A DNA stretch of 60,424 nt, taken from positions 1-60,424 of the forward strand of contig DUZJ01000010.1 of assembly GCA_013349615.1 (NCBI GenBank), in the 5' to 3' direction. Shown here piece by piece: positions 17,729 to 27,302 of the stretch; the stretch's first letter is position 1, and the number at the start of each line of letters is the position of its first letter. Position numbers and translations under genes: made by a program. The notes below the pieces were generated by a model, which saw only the letters and a list, made by a program, of their open reading frames with translations, searched no databases and was not told the DNA's origin. Origin of the DNA: Planctomycetota bacterium (GTDB lineage Bacteria; Planctomycetota; Phycisphaerae; Sedimentisphaerales; Anaerobacaceae).

Positions 17729-17828
17729 CACGAATCAGCAGAGATTAGATAAAAGGAAAAACAAAAGAATTAGCCACAGAGAAAAATGGGAAATTAAAAA
17801 ACTCTGTGTTCTCTGTGAACTCTGTGGC
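17714..17828. repeat. Boilerplate repeat overlapping the 3' end of the sigma gene
   Basis: TTAGCCACGAATTAACACG starts inside the coding sequence and supplies its last codons and TAA stop. Further on, GCCACAGAG (17773-17781) and CTCTGTGGC (17820-17828) are perfect 9-bp inverted repeats around an AT-rich centre, so the region could also end transcription. Confidence 0.7.
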
Positions 17829-17852
17829 AAAGAAAAGAAAGGGGCAGGCGTC

Positions 17853-20800
17853 ATGAAAATGGAAGGAATTAGAGGAAAAATTCTGGCGGTGACAATCGTG
17901 GTGTGTTCACTTTGGATAGGGACGTTTTCCTTCACATTGGATGCCGTTGCCAATGATGACCCTATGTATGATTTAACGGTGACGGTGGTTAGTGGGCACG
18001 GTGCGGTCGAGCCAAATAGCGGCTCGTATTCTGCGGGCACCGTAGTGACGCTCACCGCGACGCCGGAGACGGACTACCTGTTGAGGTACTGGATAGGCAC
18101 CGACGATGATACGTCTTGTGCGCTTAGCAATACGGTGACAATGGATTCAGACAAGACCGTTACAGTTGAGTTCGGGCTGCCACGGACGATTGTTTTCGGC
18201 AGTGATCCAAATTATGCATCAATTCAATACGCTATCGATGCGGCTGGTTGTGGTGATATAGTTATTGTACCAGCAGGGGTGCATTTCGGGAATATCGACT
18301 TCAACGGGAAGAATATCCGCGTAACATCAATGAACCCGGACGATCCTATGGTCGTAGCATACACGATTATTCAGGGGACCGGTGCGGGGCCGGTTGTGAC
18401 ATTTTCGGGCAGCGAGAGTCAAAGCTGTTGGCTTGATGGTCTTACTATCACCGGCGGTAATACGACAGGGGACGGCGGCGGGATTTGCGGTAATGGTACG
18501 GAAGCTATGATTGCCAACTGCGTTATCACTAACAATCATGCCGACGGTGCCGGCGGGGGCGTGAGCAACTGCAACGGGACGATTGAACGCTGTACGATTA
18601 CCGGCAATACGGCCGGCGGTGGAGGGGGTGGCATCTATATAGTGGACTGCAACGTATCGGTCAAGGACTGCGATATCAACTATAATACAGCCCCTTATGG
18701 CGGTGGCTTGTATTGCTGGGATTCTCCGGGGGCGACAATTACCCGGTGCACAATTAGCGACAACGATGCGAATGGAAGTGGAATGGCCTACGGCGGCGGA
18801 ATATATGTGTTTGAAAGCCTGATACTGATTGAAGACTGCCGAATCAGCCGTAATAGTGCTATGCACGGCGGCGGCGGTGTTTACTTTAGCGGCAGCGACA
18901 TGGATATCTATGATAATCCCCTCCTGCACAACTGCTTGTTAACGGACAACGTAGCTGGCCGGGATGGCGGTGCCATATCTGCGAACTGGTCTGCAGAACC
19001 GGTAATCTCTAATTGTACAATAGCCGGCAACCGGGTTACCGGCGCTGATGGTGTGGGATATGGTGGAGGCCTGTACTGTTCATACAACAGCTATGTGGAG
19101 GTTATTAACTCCATTATCTGGGGCAATTCTGCTGAGCAGGGCTCCCAGGTCGCAGTAAGCAGCGGCGACGAATACGTACCACTACCATCCACACTTACGA
19201 TTTCCTACAGTGACGTCGAAGGTGGTCCGGGGGGTGCATATGTCGAAGCAGGTTGTATGCTTGACTGGGGCATAGGTACTATTGATTCAGATCCGCAACT
19301 GGTTGACCCGAACGGTGGAGACTGGCACCTGGGTGCCGGCTCACCCTGCATCGACGCGGGCGATAACACAACCGTTCCACCATCAGTTCTGACTGACCTT
19401 GACGGCAGGCCTCGCATCATTAACGGCACAGTAGATATGGGGGCGTATGAGTTCCAGGGTTTGCGAACTTTGTATGTCGATGCGGGTGCTCCTCCCGGTG
19501 GTGATGGCAGAAGTTGGCCCACTGCCTTCATGTTCCTTGCGGATGCTTTATTCAATGCCTCATCCGGTACCGAGATAATGGTAGCAGAAGGTGTCTACAA
19601 ACCCCACGAGCACGACTATGTCCTGTTGCCACCGAGCAGGAATGATACTTTTCAACTTAAGAATGGCGTGACCATCAAAGGCGGTTATGCCGGCTACGGC
19701 GAACCAGACCCGAATGCCCGAGATATTGAACTGTATGAAACCATCCTTAGTGGCGACCTGTTAGGAAACGATGTCGGTGATCTGGATGACCTATCAAGAG
19801 ATGACAACAGCTATCATGTAGTAACCGGCAGCGGAACCGACGCAACGGCTGTATTAGATGGGTTTACCATAACCGCTGGCAATGCCAATGGATCTGTCAA
19901 CAATGCCTCATCTGGTGGTGGAATGTTCATTGGCGATTATAGCCACCCGACGGTATTTAACTGCACTTTCAGTGGTAACTCGGCAAGCTCCCTTGGTGGC
20001 GGAATGTTCATTGACGAGGGGAGCACCTCAACATTTAAAAACTGCATCTTCAGTGGCAACTCGGCAAGCAACAGCGGCGGAGGAATGTATAGTAAGGATG
20101 AATGCGATCTAACACTAACCAACTGTCTGTTCACAGGAAACCTGGCCGACAACGGTGGTGGAATATACATTTTTGGAGGTGAGGGAAGCCATCAGGTACT
20201 GACCAACTGTACATTCTACGGAAATACGGCCAGTTCCTATGGCGGCGGAATATACAACTCCTATCATGGTGCTTCGACGTTGACCAACTGTATCCTGTGG
20301 TCAAACTCACCTGATGAAATATATCCGAGTACAAGAGCAAGAGTTAGCTACAGTGATATTCAAGGCGGTTGGGAAGGCATTGGTAATATTGATTCAGATC
20401 CGCAACTGTTTGACCCGAACGGTGGAGACTGGCACCTGGGTGCCGGCTCACCCTGCATCGACGCGGGCGATAACACAGCCGTCCCACCATCAGTTCTGAC
20501 CGACCTTGACGGTAATCCGCGTATAGCAAACTATGTAGTCGACATGGGGGCGTATGAGTTCCAGGGTCCATTCAAGCAGTATTACCATGTCGATGGCGTT
20601 AATGGTGATAATACAAATGACGGCTTCACAAGAAATACGGCCTTTAAAACGATTCAGCGGGGTATCAATATCGCAGAGGATTACGATACGGTGCTGGTCT
20701 GGCCGGGCGTTTATAACGAAGAAATCGGCTTCTGGGGCGATGCGATAACGGTTAAAAGCGCCGCCGAAGCAGCGGTGGTAGAGACCGATTATGGGTATGC

Positions 20801-21710
20801 GTTCTCATTCTTCTCGGCCGAAGGTCCCGATACCGTATTGAGTAACTTTGTTATCAGAAACAGTCAATATGGAATCTATCTTGTAAACGGCAGCAGCCCC
20901 ACACTTAGCAACCTTACGATAGTAAATAACGACTTCGGCATCTCGGCCTACAACGGAGCCGACCCTGATATCAGCAACTGCATCCTCTGGAACAATACCT
21001 ATGGCGACCTCTTCAGAGAGCCGGTACCGCTCCAGGCTAAGTACAGTTGTATCGAAGAGGGAGGTGAAGGCGAAGGTAACATCAGCGTTGAGCCGGGATT
21101 TGTTGATGCGAACGGCGGCGATTACCATCTGCATTCTGAGCGGGGCAGGTATTGGCCGGCGTATGATGTGTGGGTACTCGATAAGGTAACAAGCCCCTGT
21201 GTCGATGGCGGCGATCCTAATGTTGACCCTTCGAATGAGCGAATGCCTAACGGCGGCAGAATCAATATGGGCGCTTATGGGAACACGGCTTATGCGAGTA
21301 TGAGTGAAATGCGGTGGCTCGATGGTGATATCAATCATGATAATATTGTGAATATGATAGACCTTGCGCTATTGGCCAACAATTGGCTGGAAACTCTGCC
21401 TTGGGCAATAAACGAACCGCCTGAAGTGGCAATTACAAACCCGGAAGATGGGGCCACAGTCCCGTACAATGGGATTGAACCGGTTCCTGTTGAAGCCGAC
21501 GCATCAGACATTGACGGCTCGGTGGAGAAGGTAGAGTTTTTTGCCGATGGAGACAAAATCGGTCAGGACAACGACGGTTCAGACGGATGGGCGATTGGCT
21601 GGCATCCAGAGTCAGACGGCAATTTCAATCTGACTGCCAAAGCAACAGACAACAACGCTGCAACAACAACCTCGCCAATAGTACAAGTCCAGGTTGGGTA
21701 TGTCTGGTAG
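17853..21710 (+). CDS. Large secreted parallel beta-helix protein with dockerin-like segment
   Basis: 1285 residues after a signal peptide (~1-33). An InlB-B-repeat-like domain (~40-110, YDLTVTVVSGHGAVEPNSG) precedes two or more right-handed beta-helix blocks (~115-1090). These are built from GGGI/ITNNxA/NCTI-type turns, as in polymorphic outer-membrane-protein families. Near the end there is a dockerin-like calcium motif GDINHDNIVNMIDLALLANNWL (~1150-1180) with only one clear half, then an Ig-like domain to the C-terminus (PPEVAITNPEDGATVPY). Two ~60-residue segments are near-identical in DNA (19281-19460 and 20388-20567). Likely an adhesin, or a carbohydrate-active enzyme of unrecognised class. 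The ATG at 17853 follows AAAGGGG. Confidence 0.7.
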   Translation: MKMEGIRGKILAVTIVVCSLWIGTFSFTLDAVANDDPMYDLTVTVVSGHGAVEPNSGSYSAGTVVTLTATPETDYLLRYWIGTDDDTSCALSNTVTMDSDKTVTVEFGLPRTIVFGSDPNYASIQYAIDAAGCGDIVIVPAGVHFGNIDFNGKNIRVTSMNPDDPMVVAYTIIQGTGAGPVVTFSGSESQSCWLDGLTITGGNTTGDGGGICGNGTEAMIANCVITNNHADGAGGGVSNCNGTIERCTITGNTAGGGGGGIYIVDCNVSVKDCDINYNTAPYGGGLYCWDSPGATITRCTISDNDANGSGMAYGGGIYVFESLILIEDCRISRNSAMHGGGGVYFSGSDMDIYDNPLLHNCLLTDNVAGRDGGAISANWSAEPVISNCTIAGNRVTGADGVGYGGGLYCSYNSYVEVINSIIWGNSAEQGSQVAVSSGDEYVPLPSTLTISYSDVEGGPGGAYVEAGCMLDWGIGTIDSDPQLVDPNGGDWHLGAGSPCIDAGDNTTVPPSVLTDLDGRPRIINGTVDMGAYEFQGLRTLYVDAGAPPGGDGRSWPTAFMFLADALFNASSGTEIMVAEGVYKPHEHDYVLLPPSRNDTFQLKNGVTIKGGYAGYGEPDPNARDIELYETILSGDLLGNDVGDLDDLSRDDNSYHVVTGSGTDATAVLDGFTITAGNANGSVNNASSGGGMFIGDYSHPTVFNCTFSGNSASSLGGGMFIDEGSTSTFKNCIFSGNSASNSGGGMYSKDECDLTLTNCLFTGNLADNGGGIYIFGGEGSHQVLTNCTFYGNTASSYGGGIYNSYHGASTLTNCILWSNSPDEIYPSTRARVSYSDIQGGWEGIGNIDSDPQLFDPNGGDWHLGAGSPCIDAGDNTAVPPSVLTDLDGNPRIANYVVDMGAYEFQGPFKQYYHVDGVNGDNTNDGFTRNTAFKTIQRGINIAEDYDTVLVWPGVYNEEIGFWGDAITVKSAAEAAVVETDYGYAFSFFSAEGPDTVLSNFVIRNSQYGIYLVNGSSPTLSNLTIVNNDFGISAYNGADPDISNCILWNNTYGDLFREPVPLQAKYSCIEEGGEGEGNISVEPGFVDANGGDYHLHSERGRYWPAYDVWVLDKVTSPCVDGGDPNVDPSNERMPNGGRINMGAYGNTAYASMSEMRWLDGDINHDNIVNMIDLALLANNWLETLPWAINEPPEVAITNPEDGATVPYNGIEPVPVEADASDIDGSVEKVEFFADGDKIGQDNDGSDGWAIGWHPESDGNFNLTAKATDNNAATTTSPIVQVQVGYVW
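19281..19460 (+). repeat. 180-bp internal direct repeat, copy 1
   Basis: Encodes the DPQL-DPNGGDWHLGAGSPCIDAGDN-type unit that closes the first beta-helix block. Nearly identical in DNA to 20388-20567, so it was duplicated recently or homogenised. Confidence 0.85.
20388..20567 (+). repeat. 180-bp internal direct repeat, copy 2
   Basis: Second copy of the helix-closing unit, differing by a handful of bases from 19281-19460, mainly in the LTDLDGNPRI part. Confidence 0.85.
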
Positions 21711-21936
21711 TTAAAGTCGGCTACTTAGATAATTGAATAGACGGACAGGCAAGCGCCTTTTGTTATCAAGTAATAAGGTGAAGGTTGAATCAGGGAAGCG
21801 AACCGTGTTTGTAAAACAAATATTTGGATCGCTTACCTGATTTTATGCGCAAAAACAGAGTTGATTTAGAATTGATAAGCCCGTATATTAAAGACGGTTA
21901 CAGCTTGATAAGTGCAAGAATCGGGAGTACGCAGTT

Positions 21937-22851
21937 TTGGAGGCAAAGAGTATCGGCAGTCAAGGTCATAGTTTTGCCATAAAGATAAGACACAGAGCTG
22001 GTTTTACTCTTGTTGAGCTTTTGGTGGTTATCTCCATCATCTCGCTGCTGATGGGGATTTTGCTGCCGGTCCTGGGGAAAGTCCGGCACCAGGCACGGAC
22101 TATGCTGGGGATGAGAAACCAGCGGGAGATTGTCAACGGCGTGACCTTATTTGCCGCCGACAACGATGGGCAATATCCCGAATCGGTGGCTACCGTAGGG
22201 TTCGGGGCACACTGGAACTGGTCCGACCCACGGAAGCTGACAGGCAACAGGACACGCGCACCGGGAATGTATCGTGCGATGAGCGAATATTTGCGCAGCT
22301 ATATTAAGGATGCCGGTATTATGTTCTGCCCGAACGCCCCCAGGAAATACACATACCTGCAGCAGTCCTGGGATGCCGGCGATGATTGGGACAATCCGGA
22401 TACGTCCTTTCCGTTCGACCCGGTGGGTGGGACGTATTGCTTCTATTGGAACTATATAGGTTTCTTAGGCGGACGCAGAGGTATCTTTAGAGGGCCGCAA
22501 GGTCCTGCAGGCGGTCCGAGGGAAAGCAAATTCCTCGTAACGGACTACTTTGGCTATGATTGCTGGCAAAGCCCGAATGCCTATGGAAGCTGTGAAAGAT
22601 TCAAAGAGGCATCTGTCGTAGCGGAAACGTGGCTTCTATCGGCTTACTGGTCTCGTCTGAAATCCGAGAGTGTTAATTTGAATACAATCAATGTGAAGCT
22701 GCGCGCCGGCTACACCGACGGCCACGTGGGCAGTTTCAAGGCATCAGAGGTAGTGCCGATGAGGGTCTCTATAACTTCCGATGGCAGTGAGCCGTACCCT
22801 GATGGCGTAGGGCCGGGGATATTTTATCTGCCGGGAAATGGCCTGCGGTAG
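21937..22851 (+). CDS. Prepilin-like secreted protein (type II/IV pilin N-terminus)
   Basis: 304 residues. The prepilin cleavage and methylation motif is RAGFTLVELLVVISIISLLMG (~19-40), followed by one hydrophobic helix. The remainder is a soluble domain rich in Gly, Trp and Tyr, with TDGHVGSF near the C-terminus, as in planctomycete proteins of this class. Such proteins are anchored like pseudopilins; the function of most is unknown. The proposed TTG start at 21937 lies nine bases after GGGAG. There is no pilus biogenesis gene nearby. Confidence 0.8.
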   Translation: MEAKSIGSQGHSFAIKIRHRAGFTLVELLVVISIISLLMGILLPVLGKVRHQARTMLGMRNQREIVNGVTLFAADNDGQYPESVATVGFGAHWNWSDPRKLTGNRTRAPGMYRAMSEYLRSYIKDAGIMFCPNAPRKYTYLQQSWDAGDDWDNPDTSFPFDPVGGTYCFYWNYIGFLGGRRGIFRGPQGPAGGPRESKFLVTDYFGYDCWQSPNAYGSCERFKEASVVAETWLLSAYWSRLKSESVNLNTINVKLRAGYTDGHVGSFKASEVVPMRVSITSDGSEPYPDGVGPGIFYLPGNGLR

Positions 22852-22867
22852 TCGGAGAACCGCACTC

Positions 22868-22945
22868 GCCCCGTTAGAAGTACCAACCAAAGCTCCGACA
22901 CTTCCCTCAGCCCGTTAGAAGTAAGCCGCCGACTTCTAAAGGGGC
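22868..22945. repeat. Palindromic GCCCCGTTAGAA-family repeat
   Basis: GCCCCGTTAGAAGT (22868-22881) and a second GCCCGTTAGAAGT (22910-22922) pair with ACTTCTAAAGGGGC (22932-22945). It lies between two convergent genes (prepilin-like and SIS protein) and could stop transcription in both directions. Confidence 0.7.
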
Positions 22946-22977
22946 AAGCCGGAGACGCGAAGACGCGGCGCGGCGAA

Positions 22978-24762
22978 TCAGGATTTTTCACGCTCAGCGC
23001 TGATTCTTTCGATGGCCAGGGCGACCGGCGAGGGAGTCTCTTTATCCTGCTGTGAGCGGGATTCAACTTCATCCATTGTCTGGTGCAGTGTGATACACGC
23101 CTGTTCGTAGCTGCATCCTGTTTGTTGAGAAATCAGACGTGACCCGCGGTCTATGAGTTTCTTATTGCTGGGCGACAGCCAGACCATCGCGTTATCAATA
23201 ACTCGGCCCATCCGGACCATCGTTGCGGTAGAAATGGTATTCAAAATAAGCTTAACAGCAAGATGGTGCCACAGTTGCAGCGGTGAATCGGGCAGGTCGC
23301 AGCGAAACTGAAATAGGTCATCTGTATCCGAAGCGGCCGCTGCCGGCCCGATGGTCATTGCAGCAGTTTTCTTGTATTGATTGCCGAACCTCTCTAAGCA
23401 ATTGCGGCTCAAATGGTCTATCTGGGTCCCGACGGAAATCACCACTAACGCCGAATCGACGGCATTGGCCCGTGTTGGGTCTGGTTCATTACCTATCCTG
23501 AATTTGAATAGCTCGGCATTATTCAGTCGAGGTGGGTCGGCTTGCAATATCGACGGCGCATTCAGTTGTTTATAAACGGCAGGTCCCCATTCCAGGCCGC
23601 GTGGCTCACGCTGTAACATATCCCGCCATGCCTCTGGCGTCGGGTGGAACGGATTTTTAACAAAAGCCCAGGATTGGGGAGAACGGCTGTCTCCATCTTT
23701 ACGAAATGGCGGCACCATAAATGTGGGCGAACGCTCGGTCGTGTCCGTCAGCACATCTAACATAACGGAATCGGTCATATAGGTAATCAAGCCGCCTCGC
23801 CGGTAGATATTCTCTTCAAATTCCGTTACGCGGGTCATTGTGTCCACGGCTGCAGGATTCGAAAGCTGCCTGAGCAGGTTTGAGAATAGCTGATGGTACT
23901 CCATAATCGGACGTACGCAAAGCCCCAGCTTTGCTAATTGCGATGCTGAGAGGCACTCTTGCAGAAACTGCATCAAAGCTATCTCCAGAGCGCTGCCGAC
24001 AATCAACAACTCAATTGTCACGGCCTGCATTCTTGTCGACCCTGTAATGGCCATCGGCCCCGTCGTCAGGTCGAGCTTTCGGATACGCGGCTCCTCGAGC
24101 ACCTGACGGGACCGCTGTACGTAACGGCCCAGTTGCTCGGTCGGATTGTTATATACAAAAAAGACGTTTGCCCCCGCATCGAGTCCCTGCCATGCGGTAC
24201 CAATCACAAAAGGTGTCTCTCCGCCCTCCGTAATGGCAACGACAACGTCACCTTGTGCAACACCCGCTTGTTTCAATTGGTATCGGCCAAAGTCCGGAAA
24301 ATCCTCGAATCCCTCTACTGCCTTAATCAAAGCGAAGTCACCACCGGCCATAATACTGATAATACGGTTGTCCATTTCGGGCATTTTTGTCGATATTTCT
24401 GGATGCTTTTGTTTGAGCTGGTGCCAGAACCGTTGCCACGCTGCCTCTAACAGTATGCTCAGGCGCCCTGTCGCCCCGCAGCCGGTAAAGTAAATCCGCT
24501 TTCGGGCTTTCAGGGCGTCAACGAATGCGCAGACCAAATCCCGGAACGTGTCCTGTTGAAATACCGATTCGGCAACGGGTGGGATTTCCTCATCCACCGC
24601 CTGCAACAGCCGAATACCGGCAGCAAGGTCGGAAACGACCGTTTCGGAGAGCGCTTTGGTTTTTGGATGAGATGATTCCGTCGGCAGTTCTCCCAGCCGG
24701 AAGGCTTGCTCCTCGCTCAAAAACTTTTTTGCTTGTTCAATTGCATCCGACACTGTGGGCAC
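22978..24762 (-). CDS. Double-SIS protein, MurQ/glucokinase-regulator-like
   Basis: 594 residues, about twice MurQ and close in length to eukaryotic glucokinase regulatory protein. The first SIS domain (~60-270) contains GCGATGRLSILLEAAW (~95), MAGGDFALIKAVEGFED and GPMAITGSTRMQ (~237-247), matching the MurQ signature GxxxITGSTRMKAG. A second SIS-like half follows (~350-560). MurQ cleaves the lactyl ether of MurNAc-6-phosphate; GKRP-type relatives bind sugar phosphates without catalysis. Which applies here is not decided by sequence. It is transcribed divergently from a sodium/solute symporter, so the pair may import and sense an amino sugar. Confidence 0.75.
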   Translation of the reverse strand: MPTVSDAIEQAKKFLSEEQAFRLGELPTESSHPKTKALSETVVSDLAAGIRLLQAVDEEIPPVAESVFQQDTFRDLVCAFVDALKARKRIYFTGCGATGRLSILLEAAWQRFWHQLKQKHPEISTKMPEMDNRIISIMAGGDFALIKAVEGFEDFPDFGRYQLKQAGVAQGDVVVAITEGGETPFVIGTAWQGLDAGANVFFVYNNPTEQLGRYVQRSRQVLEEPRIRKLDLTTGPMAITGSTRMQAVTIELLIVGSALEIALMQFLQECLSASQLAKLGLCVRPIMEYHQLFSNLLRQLSNPAAVDTMTRVTEFEENIYRRGGLITYMTDSVMLDVLTDTTERSPTFMVPPFRKDGDSRSPQSWAFVKNPFHPTPEAWRDMLQREPRGLEWGPAVYKQLNAPSILQADPPRLNNAELFKFRIGNEPDPTRANAVDSALVVISVGTQIDHLSRNCLERFGNQYKKTAAMTIGPAAAASDTDDLFQFRCDLPDSPLQLWHHLAVKLILNTISTATMVRMGRVIDNAMVWLSPSNKKLIDRGSRLISQQTGCSYEQACITLHQTMDEVESRSQQDKETPSPVALAIERISAEREKS

Positions 24763-25017
24763 CTAAATCTGTTATTTTCAATAGTCGTCCGAGCACAGCG
24801 AATGTATATTCATATCATCTTACGTGAATTGTGTAAATGCGTTTTTCTCCTGAAGCTCACATTGCGGGTAAACTTAAATGTGTGTATAATCCGCCAGCAC
24901 ATAACCGTAATTGATGTGTCTCAAATCGCATAACAGGTGCAGCAGGATAGAAATGAAGAAGGCCGTCAGAAAACTTTCAGAGCGAAACGAAATGCGTGGA
25001 GGCACAAAGGAAGCGGT

Positions 25018-26517
25018 ATGACCGGACACCTTGCTATCCAAAACTTCGCAGGAACCTTAGGTCAAATTGACATTCTTATTGTTACCGTGGCGGTCTTGCT
25101 CCTCTTTGTTATCTCCTATGTCTTTGGACGCGAGGAGAAAGACACCAACGACTTTTTTCTGGGCCGTCGGCGAGTGCCGGCGATTGTTGCCTGTCTTTCT
25201 TTTGCCGCTGCCGAGATTAGCGCCCTTACCATCGTCGGATTTCCAGCGATGGCCTATGGTGAAAACTGGGAATATGTTCCGTTTTTTATCGGCCAGGCTT
25301 TGGCACGCGTTTCGGTGGCGTTTCTGTTTCTACCGGTTTTTTATAAATATGACTGTACGAGCATTTACGAGTTTCTCCGGCATCGCTTTGGGCCCGCAAC
25401 CCAGTATGCCGGCTCGGCGTTTTTCTTTCTTACGCGTCTGATTGCCTCCGGCGTAAGGCTCTATGCCGCCTGTATGGGTGTTGCCCTGATTATGGGCTGG
25501 AACCTGATACAGACACTTTTGATGTTTAGCGTTGTCAGCATAATCTTTATCGCATTCGGAGGCATCAAAGCCGTCGTCTGGGCCGGTGCGTATCAGGCGA
25601 TTTGTTTTTTCGTGGCTGGTGTTGCCTTGTTCATCTACCTTATCTATCAAATCCAGGGTGGATTGGGTGAGGCCTGGCAGATCGCTGAGAAGGCGGGGCG
25701 ATTGAGTGCAGTAAGATTCGATTTTAATCTCAACGACCCCACCACTTTCTGGGTCGGCAGTCTTAGCGGTTTCTTCATCGGCATGGCGTCGTTCGGCACC
25801 GACCAGGAAATGACCCAGCGTTTGCTCACCGTCAAAACTCGCAAGGCCAGCCAAAAAACCCTCATCTCAACGATTATTACCGTTATTCCCGTTATGTGCC
25901 TCTACCTGGCGATTGGAACATTGCTTTATGTCTTCTATCAACAGAATGCTGATGTCACCCCGTCGGCCGAGGCCAAGGAAGTTATCTCTCATTTTGTAGC
26001 TAATTCACTGCCGGCGGGACTCAAGGGTCTGCTCCTGGCAGCTATTATTTTGGCCAGCATCGATTCTCCGCTCAGTTCGCTTGCTTCTTCTTTCATAACG
26101 GATATTTACCGACCTTTAACCAGAAACAAGGCATCCGAAAAGCATTATTTGCTGGCTTCTCGGGCCGGCGTCGTTGTTTTCGGTTTAATCCTGGCATTGA
26201 TTGCCCTGGCCTGTGATCCGGTCAAGAATATCCTTTGGTTTGCCTTTCAGATATTTTCTATCACCGGTGGGGCAATTTTAGGTATTTTCCTGTTGGGGTT
26301 GCTCACAAAGCGAAGGGCAAACCAGGGCAATATCGTAGCTATGGTTGTAAGTACACTGCTTACATTGGCTCTTATGCTGCTTTCCAAATACCAGGTAATC
26401 GACCTGGCCTGGAGTTGGTTGATTGTCATCGGTACAGGGACGACAATGATTCTCGGCTACCTGCTGGGCCCTATCATGATGAAATCCGAATTACCTGAAC
26501 AGCAGGGTAGGGTATGA
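25018..26517 (+). CDS. Sodium/solute symporter (SSS family)
   Basis: ~499 residues with about 13 hydrophobic segments. Motifs fit the SSS family: DFFLGRRRVPAIVACLSFAAAEISA near the N-terminus, FGGIKAVVWAGAYQ in the middle and SIDSPLSSLASSFITDIYRP (sodium-site region). The ATG at 25018 with AAGGAAG seven bases upstream is preferred over an earlier ORF start at 24937 (the extra 27 residues are basic and not hydrophobic). The substrate is probably a sugar or sugar acid, inferred from the divergent SIS gene. Confidence 0.85.
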   Translation: MTGHLAIQNFAGTLGQIDILIVTVAVLLLFVISYVFGREEKDTNDFFLGRRRVPAIVACLSFAAAEISALTIVGFPAMAYGENWEYVPFFIGQALARVSVAFLFLPVFYKYDCTSIYEFLRHRFGPATQYAGSAFFFLTRLIASGVRLYAACMGVALIMGWNLIQTLLMFSVVSIIFIAFGGIKAVVWAGAYQAICFFVAGVALFIYLIYQIQGGLGEAWQIAEKAGRLSAVRFDFNLNDPTTFWVGSLSGFFIGMASFGTDQEMTQRLLTVKTRKASQKTLISTIITVIPVMCLYLAIGTLLYVFYQQNADVTPSAEAKEVISHFVANSLPAGLKGLLLAAIILASIDSPLSSLASSFITDIYRPLTRNKASEKHYLLASRAGVVVFGLILALIALACDPVKNILWFAFQIFSITGGAILGIFLLGLLTKRRANQGNIVAMVVSTLLTLALMLLSKYQVIDLAWSWLIVIGTGTTMILGYLLGPIMMKSELPEQQGRV

Positions 26518-27056
26518 CAATATAAGGGCAAGTTCTGCAGTACAGTCAGTATCAATTTTGCGTCAGTCGCCAGTGGTAAATCCCTTGTTCTTCACCTGCA
26601 ACTTCACTTGCCGACTGCTTGTAATCCTCATTCATTTTTACCATAATTCATCAAAAGTTCGTCAATTTTTGCAGGAGGAGCGTAAGAAGCATGCCCAAAC
26701 AGTGCCGATGACGGCTCTGAAATCAAGATTTTGCCTGAGTGCTACGGTTTTTGTTGAGAGTATTTGGCAAAAGTTGCCGTAAAGCTTGCGTTTTTAAGGG
26801 TAGTTTGGTATTATAGGACATTGAATGTATAAGAACGAAGTGAAATTGATGGTAAATGGGGAATCCCCTATAAAATAAGGGGGCGGGGTGATTTTTACTT
26901 TTCCGGGCAGAAAGGAGTGGCCAAATGATGAGAAATAGAGCTATTTTCATTACCGTTGTTCTGGTGCTCTTTCACAAGTGAATTGATGTTTTTTTGGTCT
27001 TCCTGCCGAGAAAAGTGCAAAACCACAATGGTAAGCTATTGGTAAAGATATCTGTT
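26518..27056. other. Spacer with gene relics before the sulfotransferase cluster
   Basis: No intact gene. It contains the signal-peptide relic at 26925-26981. The sequence is otherwise AT-rich with no clear promoter. Confidence 0.5.
26925..26981 (+). pseudogene. Signal-peptide relic of a lost secreted protein
   Basis: After AAAGGAG a short frame reads MMRNRAIFITVVLVLFHK and stops. This is a good start signal plus signal-peptide core with nothing after it. It looks like the head of a secreted-protein gene, similar in kind to the heads of the cluster genes downstream, that lost its body by deletion. Confidence 0.5.
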
Positions 27057-27203
27057 ATGAAAAAGAAGTATATCGTTGAGTTGACTAAGCAGGGACGCCA
27101 AACACTACAACAGTTGGTTTCGACGGGAAAGGCCTCGGCACGCAAACTAACACATGCTCGCATTTTATTGAAAGCCGATAGCAGCCCCGGAGGACCGAAT
27201 TGA
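27057..27203 (+). pseudogene. IS630-family transposase N-terminal fragment
   Basis: The frame MKKKYIVELTKQGRQTLQQL, then STGKASARKLTHARILLKAD, matches the usual first ~45 residues of IS630-type transposases (xxRAELxxLVRxGKxxARKLTRARILLKAD). It stops after SSPGGPN, with no DDE domain. It is a deletion remnant; no terminal repeats of an intact element are visible. Confidence 0.8.
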
Positions 27204-27302
27204 CAGGATTCAAAAATCAGTCAGGCGTGAAAAAGGAAGTTGATACCCGTTAACATTAGGCGTTTTCAATTTGTGTACATTCAATATTCGAGGAATTGAA
27301 AG

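Noticed and set aside
22978-24762. Calling the SIS protein simply MurQ
   Set aside because: It is about twice the MurQ length with a second SIS-like half and lies beside a symporter, so etherase activity is not assured.
26558-26782. A 74-residue frame between the symporter and the relics
   Set aside because: No Shine-Dalgarno sequence, no recognisable domain, and a composition like the surrounding AT-rich spacer.
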